Below are positions 48,042-62,100 of a stretch of DNA of 64,000 bases, one piece after another. The notes below the pieces were generated by a model, which was not told where the DNA came from, did no database searches, and saw only the letters and a program-made list of their open reading frames with translations. Source of the stretch: Tetrahymena elliotti 4EA (Eukaryota > Ciliophora > Oligohymenophorea > Hymenostomatida > Tetrahymenidae); assembly GCA_000231825.2 (NCBI GenBank), contig JH720322.1, forward strand, positions 186,001-250,000, in the 5' to 3' direction. Every line of letters begins with the position of its first letter. The stretch's first letter is position 1. Position numbers and translations under genes: made by a program.

Positions 48042-49236
48042 TTTAATTAGTTTCTGTGCAAATGCTTTACTAACTTTAACAAATATGCTAAATAACATCT
48101 TAATTAAAATCTACTTTCATCAAACAAAAAAATAGATGAAACTCATCAAAATATTTGATAAAATACAAAAGGCTTATTCAATATCTATCTATATAAAAAC
48201 ATAAATAATTAATAAATAAATTTATAAGAAACAAAATCAATTAGAGATATCTAATATTCTGTATAACCGAAATTATAAAAACCCAACCATATGATAATTA
48301 TATAAAAATAAGTTATAACCAATAATTAAACTAAAAATTAATTTATATATAACATCTAATCATCTCCATATATTTGTAATTGCTTGTATGAGATGCATCT
48401 TATCCTTGTACCTTTGTATATATACACATGTATTAAAAATTATTGTAAAATAGCAGAATTTATTATTAAACTTTGAACTTAACTTTTTTATTTTATCATA
48501 TTGTTTTAAATATAAAATATCTTAAAAAATTAATGAAATTTCTTATTAATTACTCCATTTTCAATTATTTAATCACTTAAAAATTTTCTAAGATTTTGTT
48601 TTAAAATGTGTTTCTAATTTTTTTTAAATTAAAAATTTATGTAAAAGTTTTGTTTAAAATAAATTGTATGATTACAGTAAATATTTCTTTTGAATTCAAA
48701 ATGAATGTGCTTAAATAATTAATAAATAAAATATTAGCTATTTTAAAAATAGAATTTTTGATACCAGAGTCATAGAGCACTTAATTTTCGAACATTATTT
48801 AAAAGATTAAGACTGAGTTCAGTTTTTAAATTAGAATATTTGAGATTAGTCACTTTAAAATTTATAAATTCAAAAGCTATAATAATTATTTTGTTTAAAT
48901 AAATAAATCAAAAATTAATACTAAAACTTACTTTCAAAAAGATAATTATCTATCAATAAAATTTCAATTGGTTTATAAGTAAATATGTCTTATAAATAGG
49001 ATTATTGCTTATGAATGATAATAAAGCATTATTTAATATATCCTTTTGTATATAGTTTGAAATTTAAGGTGTATGAATCAAATATAAAAAGAATAGCGAT
49101 AGAGGTAAATTATAATTAATTATATTTTAGAGAAGCAGGCAAAAATTATAAAAATTAAATAAAATACAAACAATTTATAGATTAAGCTTTTTATAAACAC
49201 ATAAAAAATCAGTTTAATAGTTGTGTAAAGTTATAC
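48042..49236. other. Long AT-rich intergenic region
   Basis: About 1.2 kb, no coding signal seen; promoter side of the CCCH gene. Confidence 0.5.
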
Positions 49237-52200
49237 ATGTCAACTGAATAGCATCGAATGAAGAACACGTAAATGGAGTTAGAAGCTGGTGAGGAGGAAG
49301 GAGGTATAGAAGAGGGTGAACTTACAGGTGAAGAATCAGGAGAAAACCCTCATCAAAATTCAATTTCTAGAGGTTAAATGAAATAGCAAGTAGTAATAAT
49401 AAATGAATAAATATCATCAAAATTAATTTTCCTCGATTTTTCTAGAGATGTTTTTACTCTAAAATCTCACCTTCATGATAAAGAAAATAGTAAATGCATG
49501 CAACCCCAACAATTATTTTGTAATTATTTGATTTATCAATGATGGTAGATCTAGTTCACACCTTTTCTTTTTTCAAAGTTTATCTATTAAATTATTATTA
49601 ACTATTAATTAAAAATGTCTTCACCTTTCAATTTCTATTCATCTCATCAACGAAATGCTTAAAAAAATAAACAGCTCTTAATGTATTTAATTTGCTTTAA
49701 AGTCTCAAAAATGTTTTGGAAAGCGAACCATTTAAATATCATCTTTTTAAATGGTTTCTACTATTTTAAAAACTAAATTTAAAATCTCAATTTCAAAAAT
49801 ATTTCACAATCAGTGTTGTCTTTAACATTTAAAATTACTTTAACAAATTCGTTTGTGAATAGATGCAGTTTTAAAGAAATTATGGATTAGGGAAAATCAG
49901 TAAAAACAGTTCTTAATAGTTTTTTGCATATTTTGAAGCTAATTTACAAAAATGAGAAGTGGTTTTAAACATTTAGCAATTTCTAAATTGTTAATAGAAA
50001 ATCAATAAATAGTTGCAAACAGATATTTGGTCAATTATCATTATTTTTATTTAGACACATAATCAATACATAAATAAAATGAATTTTAGTCTTATTCTTA
50101 CCAAAGAGTCTATTTAGTTTCTGTCAAGTATTTTTCTAATTCCTAACTAGCTGACAATTAGCTTGCTTAAATCAATAAATAAATAAAACGAAGTGAATCT
50201 TAATCTTTAATAAGATTCATTTTTTTAATGGATGGTGTGAATAAAAATCATTAAATAGATTTAACTTTTTAATAATCATAATTCAAATATTTTTTGAGGG
50301 AAAATTAAAATTTTTTATGTTTTTTAAATCATTTTAACAATTTTTAATGGATTTTATCATAATTTTAATACATTTTTTAGAAAAATAAAAAAAAGACTGA
50401 TTAGACTGGTCGGCACTAAAAAAAACCAAACCATAAAAGCAGTGATCGAAGTTCATCTTCTTTTGACAGTGATTCAGATTCTTAATCTCCTTCTAGACAT
50501 AAAAGCAAAAAAAAGACAAAATAAAATAATAAATAATCTAAATCAGAAAAACCTAAAAAAAGGTAGTAATCTGAAAGCAGTGACTCAGATTCTGATTAAT
50601 CAAGTAATGAAATATCAAAATAAAAAACGAATAAATAAACAAATTCAAAGTATAAAGACAAAGGTCATATAGAACAAGAAAATAAAGATTCTAAATAATA
50701 GCAAAATGCCTCCACTGAAAAAAATAAAAAATCAAAAGAAAGCACTTAAGTGAACAAAAGAAAATCTTCATCTTCTTCTTAATCTAGAAGCTCTTTTATT
50801 GAGGATTAATCTTTATAAAATTCTTCAAGTAGATCTAGATCAAGATCTTAATCTAAAAATAGAAAGATAAACAAAAAAATTAAGTAGTCTTCTTCTAAGA
50901 GTAAAAAGAAATCTAAATAGCCCTCCAAAATTAAAAGTAAATCAGGAAGAAGTAAAAGTATATAAAGTATGTCAAGTAGCTAATACGAAAGTGACTATGG
51001 TAGTTTTGAAGACTCTGATAATGCGGAGAAAAGCAAGAATAAAAAATAACACAGAAATGACAACACATCTTTTGATGAAGATGATGGGGACGATGAATTA
51101 GATGGAGAAATCAGATTTGTTAAAGTTGAACCAAAAATAATGTTCAAAAATAAAAGGAAAGAAGATTAAAAAAATAGAAAAAAAAAGTAAAAAGCTTAAA
51201 AAAATTAACCTAAATAAAAAAAGAAATCTTCTTCTAGCTCTTCGGATAGCTCTTTATCAGAAACTAGTTAAGCATTTCAGTTCAAAGATTTGAGTGGAAA
51301 AGTAAAATTTGATTATTTTTTATTGTAACATTAAAAATAAATAAACAATTAGCCTATTTGCTCAAACTTTATTCAAGGGAAGTGTCTTAAATCATCAAAT
51401 TGTCAGATTTCACATGAAACAGTTAACTATCCATGCAGATCCAAAATATCAACAGGCTAGTGCACAATAAATGGATGCTTGTAATTTATAAATTTACATG
51501 ACATATTTTAATTAATCTTTATTTTTTTTAGATACAATCATGAACCTGAAAAATTAGAGAAAAAAGAACTGTTCAGATTTATGAAAGATAACTATAATTA
51601 CTTAGAAGAAATTTATAAAAATTAAGGATCAACTAAATTAGGAGACAAGTTTGTTAAGTTCCGTAAAAAATATCAAATGTTTGCAGATTTGCAAGCTGCA
51701 CCATAAACTACACCTTATATTAATATGGGATTTCCAAATTAACCTCCACCACCACCTCCCCCACCAGGAACTAGCTAGTCCAACTAGTAATCGAGAAATA
51801 AATAACAAACACAGCTTAATAATTAAAATATTCCTCCTGTATAACCGCCACCTCCCCCACCTTTAAATAATAACTAACAACCTACATAATTCTAAGCTCC
51901 TTAAATTATTAATAGTCAATAAATAAACTAACCAAATTAGAATGCAATTAGGGGATAGATTCCAAATTAAGCTCCTCCTCCTCCACCACCATAAATACAC
52001 CAATAATAAAGCTAAGTATTTTAATAATAATAGGGTATGAATATCCCAACTTCTATACCACCTCCTCCACCTCCTTAGGGATAATAGTATATTTAATAGA
52101 AATAACAATAGCCTAACAACTTAAACTAGTATCCCCCAAATAATCTATAACCATACTATTAAAATATGAATAATAATACTAATAATAACAACAGCAATAT

Positions 52201-54364
52201 TCAACAAGGATATAATTACAATGCAAATTATTCTTAATCTACTACTACTCCTCCAGTAAATTAAATGCCTATCTAATAACCTTAAATAGGAAATCCTTAA
52301 TTACCTTAACAATAATAATACAATAACTTTCCTGCTTAGAATTAAAGCCAAGTCAATTAAATGCTACCTATTCAGTAAGGTATCAGTAAATAATCATAGC
52401 CTCCTCTCCCTCCTTAGTAAATGTAATAAAAAATAAATGGATCTATGAATTACCCTCCTCCTCCACCACCTATACCACCTTAAATTTAAAATAGTATATA
52501 ATCGCCTCCACCTCCTATTTCTTAAAACTAGTAATTGCAAACAAACAGTAATCTGTCTTAGTAAAACCAGCCATAATATTTATCAAATAGAAACTTGCAG
52601 ACATAACAAAATTAACCCCCAATAATAGTAAATAGAAATCAATCGAGTCTACCTCCTCCACCTCCACCACCTCTTCCTCCAAATAGAAATTAGGCAGGTA
52701 TTCCACCTCCTCCCCCTCCTCCTCTTTAAAATTTAAACTAACAAAATATACCTCCTCCTCCCCCACCACCTTTAAACTCATAGTAACAAATTCCTTTAAA
52801 TTAGTAAAACTAACTCTAATAAGGAATGAATAGTAACATAAATATAAATTAAATTCAACCAATAAATTAATCTATGTCTAATTAATCAATTAAACCAAAC
52901 CAACCACCTTTACCACAATTCTAAAACAACAACTTTGGATAGTCTCAAGGCTAAAACATTCCTCATAACTTATAGTAGCTAAACAACAAAATTGGTGACA
53001 TTTCTTTAAAAAATTAGTAGCCTTAATCCCAAGTAATCCCACCGAATTTCATACCTCCACCACCTCCTCCTCCTCCAACAGGGATGTAATAGAATAATAA
53101 TGAAGCTCCTCCTTATATTCCAAGAAACAGCATTCCTGCGTAATAACCACCTCCACCTTAGCAACAATCGTACAATAGGAATTAAAGTGGATAAATCCCT
53201 CCACCACCTCCCCCTCCAAATTAAGGCTAGTAAACTGTATAGAGTAACATAGATTAATCCTATAGTTAGCCATCTTATCCTTAGCAAATTCCACCTCCTC
53301 CACCTCCATAACCTTAATCGATGGTGACTGGTAAGAATATATATTAAAATGAGCAAAAAAATATAGATGGGAATAATAATTCATATTATTTGGAAAAAGA
53401 TTAATATGATACTAGATTAAATAATGATTAATTGAATTACTAAAATAATAATAATGGAAATGGAAACCTAAATAACAGCTTAAATAATGGGTATTAAATG
53501 TATCCTCCTCCACCTCCTCCTCCAATACCAAACAATTAATAATAAAATTAAAATATGTAAGGTTAAAAATAAAATTATTAAAACAGCAATTAAAATAAAT
53601 AATTTAATGGATATAATTAACCCCAAGGCATAAATTTTATGTAGAATATTCCACCCCCACCTCCTCCACCCTTACCTTAATAATCATCTTAGCAAATTTA
53701 GTAGATATAAATAAATTAGCAATAACCGTCTTAAGACAGCATTTAAAATTAATAAGATAATTAATATTTATAAGAATTTGATAGAGAGCTAAGTAATATA
53801 GATACTGATAGTTAATTATAGATTTTAACGATTTCAAAATATTTTATGAGTAATAATAATCTATAGCTGGAACATGAATAATAAATTTTGAAAATGAGCC
53901 ATAATGTATTAAACAAGCTTAAATATTTTATTAAATCAGCCAAAGGAGAAGAATTTAGAAAAAGAATAGATTCTATATTGTTAAGTAGTAAATAAAGTGT
54001 AGATATGACTTAAAATAATTAGCAATAACAATTTAATTAGCCATAGTAATAACAAAATATAAATATTTAATAGCAATAGCAACAACAATAACAGCCTTAA
54101 TAACAATAATAAATAATTAATCAAAATTAAACCTCAAATCAAGCACTTTCTATTTCTCAGAATTAATAACTAGAATCAGGAGATAATAAGAAGAAGGATT
54201 TTAATTCTAAACTGTTAAACATAGGCATATTTGGTGGACCCAATAAATAGCAAGCTTCTCAGCCATCCTCTCAAAGTAAAGTTTAGCAAATTCTTTCTCG
54301 TAAATAAGATCCAAGAATAGCAGCTAAAGAGAAATTTGAAGAGAAAAAAGCAAATAAGCAATGA
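49237..54364 (+). CDS. CCCH zinc-finger protein of ZC3H4/ZC3H6/ZC3H8 type, SR- and proline-rich
   Basis: 1,344 residues: exons 49237-49389, 50381-51301, 51353-51480 and 51532-54364 (1,345 codons). Introns are 991, 51 and 51 nt. The N-terminus is acidic with EEGELTGEE, like the EEGEL motif of the ZC3H4/6/8 (suppressor-of-sable) family. A Ser/Arg/Lys-rich region follows. Two CCCH fingers come next: C361-x7-C-x5-C-x3-H379 and C386-x8-C-x4-C-x3-H404. Between about 440 and 1160 lie at least ten poly-proline tracts of 5-9 residues in Gln/Asn-rich sequence. The end contains a helical block (NKLKYFIKSAKGEEFRKRI) and DPRIAAKEKFEEKK, resembling C-terminal DPR motifs. Family members restrict non-coding transcription with WDR82. 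Function here is inferred from layout. Confidence 0.8.
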
Positions 54365-54385
54365 GCGAGTGAGTGAGTGATTGAA
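54363..54385 (+). repeat. (GAGT)n microsatellite overlapping the CCCH stop codon
   Basis: gagcgagtgagtgagtga runs directly across and past the TGA of the CCCH gene. The tetranucleotide itself contains TGA in several frames, so it gives back-up stops downstream. Confidence 0.6.
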
Positions 54386-55433
54386 TGACATTTATTATAT
54401 TTTTTTATAACTTAATTTGATATTTTAATCTAAATGTTTATTAAAAAGAGATAGAAGATTAGTTGGTTATTGAGTTATTAAGTTAATTGGTTTAATCATT
54501 AGGTTAATCTTATCTGCAGAGAATACTTAAATCAGCTAAGTTTAAATATTATTCCACATTTTTCATATATAAAAATTTAGCAAACATTTTATGCCTTTTT
54601 ATCATACATGATTAATTGATATTACATTTACAACATTTCATTTTTTTCATTTAATTCATTTAGTTTTCAATCCATTGTTCATGATTTACTTAATTTATTG
54701 TTGAGTTTACCCTCCGTTTTTAGTTTCTGTAAAATTGTTTTTCGTTTATTTGAAAACTTCATGTGAATAACCAATCTTTTCTTTTGTGATTTATATTTTT
54801 ATTTTTGCTCTTTATTTTAAGCTTATTTTTTAATAAATTTGTGAATTTGTTTTTTTTTTTCATACTTATAAAATTAAGTTTATGTTTAGTGTATTGTTTT
54901 TTAATAATTAAATTAATATTTTGTGGTGTCAGTAAAGTTTTCAAAAAATCATTTAAATTAATTTTTAAAAAAATATAATTTGCTATTCCTTAATTTTAAA
55001 ATATGGATTTAGTCTCAAACTTTATCAAAAAAAATAGTTTAAACTATAAGTCTTATCATAAATATTTGATTTAGCAAAAAGATATTCAAAAATTTCTAAT
55101 TTGAAACTTAACTCTGTATTTAAGCCTATTATATATATTTAAATGGTAAATGTTGCTTGCAGCTAAATCCTAAGAATGCATCTTTAAAAATCAAATCTAT
55201 TGTTTATAGTTTGTATTAAATTTAATTGTTTATATTTTTTAGAAGTTAATAATTAATAAATACAACAGAAATAAGATAAACATCTTATTATTAAAATCCA
55301 TAAATTTGAAGTTGAAAAAATTATATTAAAATTTGTGAAAAAGTAGTAGTCTTTTTGATAGAAAGCACAGAATAATATAAAGGGAATTAAGAAATAGTTA
55401 AAGCATTCTATCGATTGAAATATTTATATAAAG
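54365..55433. other. AT-rich intergenic region
   Basis: Starts with a short (GAGT)n tract right after the stop codon (about 54363-54385). The rest has no convincing gene; a minus-strand Lys/Asn-rich frame near 54760-54944 looks like low-complexity noise. Confidence 0.45.
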
Positions 55434-58400
55434 ATGTCTGATGGAGATAATCTGAGTGATTTAAAGGGTAACCTGATTCTTGGTTAACTTTAAAATCTAC
55501 ATGCTCAGAATAGAATATCTTATGAAAAATATGATGATTATAAAACTAAATTTTAAACTTTACATGATGCAATTGTTAAGACTTATTAAAATGTAAAAGT
55601 TTTACCTGCAAAAGCAAATAAGTTAAAAGCTGAATTGAAATATAAACGTGATGAGTATGAACAAGCTTAGCTTAAGAGTGAAGAAATAGAGCAAGAAGTT
55701 AAAAAGGCCTAGAGCCAAGTTAAAAAAGCAGAGGCTGAAGAAGAATTAGAGCGTAAAATTGTAGAATAAATGAACTTAGAAGCTGAAAGAAAAAGCCAAG
55801 AATTAACTGAAGAAAATATGAAGATTTAAGAATTAGAAAAAGAAGCAAGGTAATTATAATTAATTAGATTTTAAATTGAAAAATGTTAATTTTTTCTATC
55901 TGTAAAATAATTTTGGAAATCTGATTAATATATTTTAAAGCTCTTTATTTATCAATCAATCTATAAATGAAATACTTTCTTTGAAGTTTTAAAATAAATT
56001 GGAGATCTTAAAATACATTTTTATGATAGAAAATGAAGAATTTATTGTGAAATTTATTTTTAATTTTAAATTATTTTTTTATAAAGAATGAAAATTTACT
56101 AAGAAGAGGAAAAGCTTAAGTAAGACATAGAAACATTGAAAGGCAAGTGCAATTAGAAGCAGCAAGATTTTGATAAGACATAAAAATAACTTAATGAAAA
56201 TTTAGAGAAAATTTAAAGATTAAAAAAAGAGAATGAAGAATATATTAAGGAATAAGAAAAACTCCAAAATGAATTTTTACAAAATAAAGATGAACCAGAG
56301 CGTCATAGAAAAAAGGCAGATATGCTTGAAAGTGGTAAAAAGATGATGGAAAGGGATTTGAAATTAGTAGAGGATACCAATAAGTAAAAAGATAAAGAAA
56401 TCGAAGAATTAAAAGATAAAAATGGAAAATTAAAAATTCTTGTTGACTAAAATGCAGAAGACAATAAAAATTTGAAGAGAGAAAACCAAATTTTTTAAGT
56501 AAAAATTATAATTTGCTCTCCAATCTATTTAAAATTTTAAAATAATTATAGGAAGATTACACTAAACAAAAAAGCAGATACACTTCTAATGAAGAAGAGA
56601 TGAAAATATATAAGCAAAGAAAGTATGATCTATAAGTTAAGCTCAACGAATATGAAATACAAAAAAAGAAGAACAATGAAGAAATTAATTAGAAAAAGAA
56701 AGAAATTGATTTTACTAAAAAAACTTACAAATAGTTAGAAAAAAAGAAGAATGATCTCCGTAATATGATTAGGGAGTTTGAAATTTCAATCGACAAATAC
56801 ACTAAAGAGTAAGCTGAGCTTAAATATGAAAGAGAAAAAATGCTAGAAGTAGAGTAAAATGTTGAAGATGATACCAAACTTATTGAGTTTAGGACTAGAA
56901 GAGTTAAGGATAAAATTTCTAGTAAAGAAAGTGAATATGATAAAATTCAAAAACAAATTTAGGATTTAGAGTAGTAGTTATAAGCTAGAGAAGAATTTGA
57001 AGCTAACGCACTTAAAAAAGTTAAAAGACTTACAGCTATGAGAGAATCTATGGCTCGCAAAGCATCTTAAGCCATGCATGGTAAAAAATATATTAAATAA
57101 ACAAAGAGAAATGAAGTAATTTTTACAATTTTAAATAAGAGGTTAGAGAAACTAGATAATAGTTAAAAATAAAAGAGCTTGCCATCAAGGATCTTGAAAA
57201 AAAATACCAAGAAATTAAATTCGAAAGAAATAACTGCAAAGTTCTTTATGAAGCTGTGAAAGCAGAAAGAAATAAATATGTTAATTACATTCAAAGCACA
57301 TAACAAGATTTAGCTGAAGTGAAAGAATAAAATAAAATATCCTAGAATGAATTAGAAATATTTAAAAACGAATATCAAGAAAAGCACTAAAATTTAATTT
57401 AGTATTAACATACCTTATAAATATAAAAACATCAAAGAGATGGAGCACAAGCAGAGCTTAATTCTTAAGAATTTATTCGTAGAGCTAAGAAAGAATAGGT
57501 AGATAGAAATATCAATGAAATTGAAAAATTGAACATGATTATTCGTTCTCTAGAAAATGAAAGCTTAGATTTAAGAAGAAAGTATGAAAAGGCTTAAGAA
57601 TCACGTAATTTTACAGGTGTTTAGCTTATTGATAGAAATGATGAATTGTGTATCATGTATGAAAAATCAAATAACCAGGAAACTACCCTTAGAAGTGGTG
57701 AAGTAGAGATTAAAAAACTTGAAGATGAAGTTCGTATGATAAAAATTACAATCTAAGAAACTATGAGAAAGATCGATGTTTCAAGAAAATAAATTCAAGA
57801 TGTACCTATATTAGCAGATGAAGTAGTTAATTTACAAAATGAATTAAAAAAGCAATAAGTAATTGATTTAATTTAATTTTTAATTTTCTTTAATTTTAAT
57901 TACTTGTTTTGTAAAATTAAGTAACTTGAGGCTGAACTTTCTGAACAGTTAGAAAATCCTACTAATGAATATAGATATAGAGATCTAAAAGGGGAAGATC
58001 CTGATTAAGAAGCTCTTGACACTAAAATTGGTGTTCTTGAAGAGCGCTTAAACAACAAGAAAGAACAATTGCTTGAAAAAGAATTAATTTTGGATGAAAT
58101 TACTAATTTTTCTGAGAAACTGAGAAAATAAGCTCTTGATGGTCGCTAAAATACCTTAGAGTTATCTGAAAAGTTAAATAATTTCTAAGCGAAGTTGAAA
58201 GATATTACTAAAAAGATGATGGCATCCATTTCAGAGTTGTCTATGTTCTAAGCAACTTCTATAAAACTTTAACAAGAAAGAGATGAATTAGTCGGTTCTT
58301 TAGAAGAATCAAAGTAGCGTGTTGAATAAAATCTTCCTCCTACACCTGAATGTGAAGTAGAATATTTAAAAATGGTTCGTGACAAAAAGCGCTACTAAGA

Positions 58401-58614
58401 AGAGCGCAGCTTGCGCTTACAAAGAGAAGCATTAGAGAAAAATTTTCCTCCTTTTGCAACAAAAACATTTGCAGAGCACAGAGTTAACGCTTACATTCCT
58501 GATGAAATAGGTATTCCAAAACCCTATGGAAAGCATGCTCCCTTTAAACCTTTCGAGCCCGGATCTAATATGCGTCATTTTAAAAATCCAACAATAAAAG
58601 ATATAGAAATTTGA
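55434..58614 (+). CDS. CCDC146: CCDC146/MBO2 axonemal coiled-coil protein
   Basis: 922 residues; exons 55434-55849, 56087-56498, 56552-57080, 57140-57858 and 57922-58614 (923 codons; introns 237, 53, 59 and 63 nt). Human CCDC146 is about 955. Nearly the whole length is coiled coil with Lys/Glu/Gln heptads. The diagnostic part is the C-terminus: AYIPDEIGIPKPYG, then APFKPFEPGSNMRH and a final IKDIEI, the conserved end of CCDC146 and Chlamydomonas MBO2. MBO2 is needed for the normal ciliary waveform (mutants move backward only). In animals CCDC146 is a microtubule-associated centriolar and flagellar protein. In a ciliate it is expected in the axoneme or basal body. No lesions; all junctions are in phase. 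Confidence 0.93.
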
Positions 58615-59140
58615 ATAGAATAAAGATGTATTATTATGTTGTTTTTATGTATTTCAAAAGAAATTAATATTAAATGAATAATTTTTTGTCAAAATGTAAA
58701 AATAAAGTAAAGTAAACTAACAATAATAAATTGATAGATTGATTCAAGTATAATTTTATTAAACAAAACAAAAACAAAAATTATCACTTTTAAATTAAAT
58801 TTTATTATTTATTTATCAATTCATATTAACAAAAAAAATTAAGTTTTCAAAGAAAATATGAGAAAATTTTGGAAGTAAAATCATCCATCTTATGTATAAG
58901 TTGATTGCTTCATGGACAGTGTTTCCATTTAAAAATATATGATTATTTATTTCTTTTTTCTCTTAGTTTTTATTGTTGAATTTATTAATTCTAGGGTAAA
59001 GAATAATTAACTTTGTATAAATTCTGCTAATTAGATAATACCAAAAATTGTTTTACACATCAGATAATATTATCATCATTAATCGAATAATAATTAATAT
59101 TAAGTAGAACAAAATAAAAGTAAATAAATATATCAAAAAA
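58615..59140. other. AT-rich intergenic region
   Basis: Spacer between two plus-strand genes; nothing recognised. Confidence 0.5.
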
Positions 59141-62100
59141 ATGTCAGTGAAAATAAGTTTTTTGCTTTATTTTCTATTAAGCGCAGTTTAAGTTATATCT
59201 TAAAATAGTTATGATGGGTCCTAAGATAATGGGTCATCAGATATTGTATTTTCTCCATTCTCTATAGCTTAGTTTGATTTAACCAATTAGTTTGGAACAG
59301 CAAAAATCATCAAAATTGCATACTAAGAAAATATAGTTGCTGTTGCATGTGGTGTGGCAGGTGTACTTCTCATTGATGGATCAACAAACTAATTCAGTAA
59401 TAAAAATTCTTACTTTATTTATTTTTAAAATATTTTTTTCTTCAAATCTTCATTAAAAAATTATTTTTCAATTTAAACAAAATTCTCATTTATATTTTAT
59501 AAGAATATTAAAAGGTGTTTGAAAAAGAAACTATAGAAGGACTTGCTATCACTTAAGATGCAAAGTATGTAATGCTACCACATTAAAATAAATTTTCCAT
59601 ATTTGAATATGTGTAAAATGGGGTAAATTAAGACTTAGTTCTTATTTCCTAGGCTACATACTCTAAAGGATTTCTGCAAGATATCATCTTAGATTCAGCA
59701 GAGAAAATAGCTTTTGCATATGGTACCTTAGGAACTTTGATAGCTTATAATATAACAGATATTTACAATCCCTAATAGATAGGTGCATATTTTAGTAATT
59801 CTGCTCAAGTAAGAAGAGCTGTGATTGCTAATGATAATAGCTTTTTATATCTAGCAGATGATGTGAATGGTAAAAAAATTACTTTATTTTAATTTGATTT
59901 AACTTCTACTTTAGAGCTTATATATTTCTAACTTACAAATAAATTTTTAATTCAAGTTTTTTTTATTAATTATATTATTTTTTAAAATTCAAGGATTGGT
60001 TCTCCTAAAAATCTAAAAAATTCCAGAATTTTAATTGATTGTTGCTACAACAGGAGGTTCAACTTGGTGGTAATCTTGGGCACTAGCAATAACTTCTGAC
60101 AAAAGGTAATTAAGTTATTAACTAATTTTGTTTAACTGCATATTTAACTTAAATAAGGTATTATTTTTTTTTGGATTATTTTTTTTTGGATGATTTTTTT
60201 TTTACAGTGAATTCTTCAATTTTTTTTTGGTTTTATAAATTTCTTTTTTTAATTAAAAGGTATGCTTATATTATGGATAATTGGGATGGTATATGGATTG
60301 CAGATCTTTAAAATATTTATGACACCGATGAAGCACTTTATCCAGCATGTAAAATTCTTCAATCTATCAATATTTTACATTTTTATGATTAATAAAGAAA
60401 TAAAATACTCATAGAAGTTTTGGCCTTATTCATCACCATCGGTTTACTCAGCTTTGATTACAAAAGATAATAACTTTCTATTGATAGGACATAGATCTAT
60501 TGGAGTATAAGTTATAGATATTAGAAACAAAATATCTCCTGTCTAATACCAAACAATACCATCAGAAGCAGTGGGATTTGACTTGAGGCTATCTTAAGAT
60601 GAACAAAAGTTATATTACGCAAATGCAAAAAGTATCATAGTGTTCTAGTAATCAATACCTAATTTTAACAATTACTTCCCTAATTTGCATAATTTTTAGC
60701 AAACTGACATTGCTCAATTTAGGTAGAATTTTAATAATAATAAATGCACTTTAATTTAAAATTAACTTTTTTTAACAAATAAGTAATACAAAATATTAAT
60801 GGAGATGTGATGTTTCAGAAGATGACAAGTATTTTTATGGATATTTTGATGATGATGGACTTTATATTATGGATTATAGTTTAGACCCCTACCATATGAA
60901 ATTTCAATCAAGAATTTATCCTAATTACCCAGGGTTGTCAATTGATATAGCAGCTGTTCTTAATAAAAAAAATATGTATATTGGAGCAGCAGGTTCTCCT
61001 TATGTGATATATAACTTTGACTTAACAGATCCAACAAATCCTAAATTAATTCAGTCAATACCGTTTGTTGGTAATACTGATGCTGATGGATTATACATTA
61101 GTAGAGATAAAAAATATCTAGCTGCATGCAATTTTTCTTGTATTATGTTGTTTGATTTAAGTAACCCAGATAATATTGTTTAATTGCTTAAGTGGTTTCC
61201 TCCTGCAACTATTGTTGGTTCAATAAAAAGCGTTGCTTTGAGCCAAGGTAAGAGAGAATTTAAAAATATTTTTTGTTTAATTGAATGTATCTTTAAAAAT
61301 ACAATAATTAATTTAATTTAAAAACAAAAAATCGATAATTTTTCTAAAATTAATAAAAGATAATAAATTTGTGATAGGAGGTGTAAGAAATTGGGGGTAT
61401 TTTGTAGTAGATATTAGCGATTTTAACAATCCATAACTAGTAAATGTTGTATAAACCTCTGGAGCAGAAGGAATTACAGTGTCTTTAGATCAAAAATATC
61501 TATATTGCTTTGATGGTTTTAGAGGATTGTTAATTTTAGATATTTAAAAATTACCAGAAATAAAAGTAGTCAGTAAGATTTAATTGACAGGATGGGCCAA
61601 CTACATTTAGCCGATGTACAATGATCAATATTTGATAGTAGTTAACTTTGAGAATGGTTAATTATCTCTTGTTGATATCAGAGTTATTGAAAGACCTGTT
61701 CTTATGAGTACTTTTGATTCTAAAAGAGAATCAGCTTTAGGGGTTTGCACAACAAAAAACAACAGATTTGGTTTTATTATCACTGATAAAGGTGTAAGAA
61801 CTATTCCACTAAAATCTGATGTTACTATCCACTCATAAATATCTAGAGTAATATCTTAATCAGGTAGCACACCTTAGCTTATAACTCTTCCTCCTAACTA
61901 AAATTTACTTGTAAGTTAAAATTAAATAAATTTTCAAAATTAAAATATTTCATTATTATTGAATAAAGGTAGGTTAAACTATTCAGTTTAATTTTATTAT
62001 CATAAGACCTATTATGAGAATGGCAATAATTGATGTGTATTACTATGACAATTATGAAATGAAATCTCTCCCCTATTGGATGGACTATACAAGCAGCTCC

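Noticed and set aside
51863..53384. Minus-strand Trp/Arg-rich and Glu/Val-rich ORFs
   Set aside because: They are complements of the CCT/CCA proline tracts in the CCCH gene.
54759..54944. Minus-strand Lys/Asn-rich ORF
   Set aside because: Low-complexity translation of AT-rich DNA, no features.
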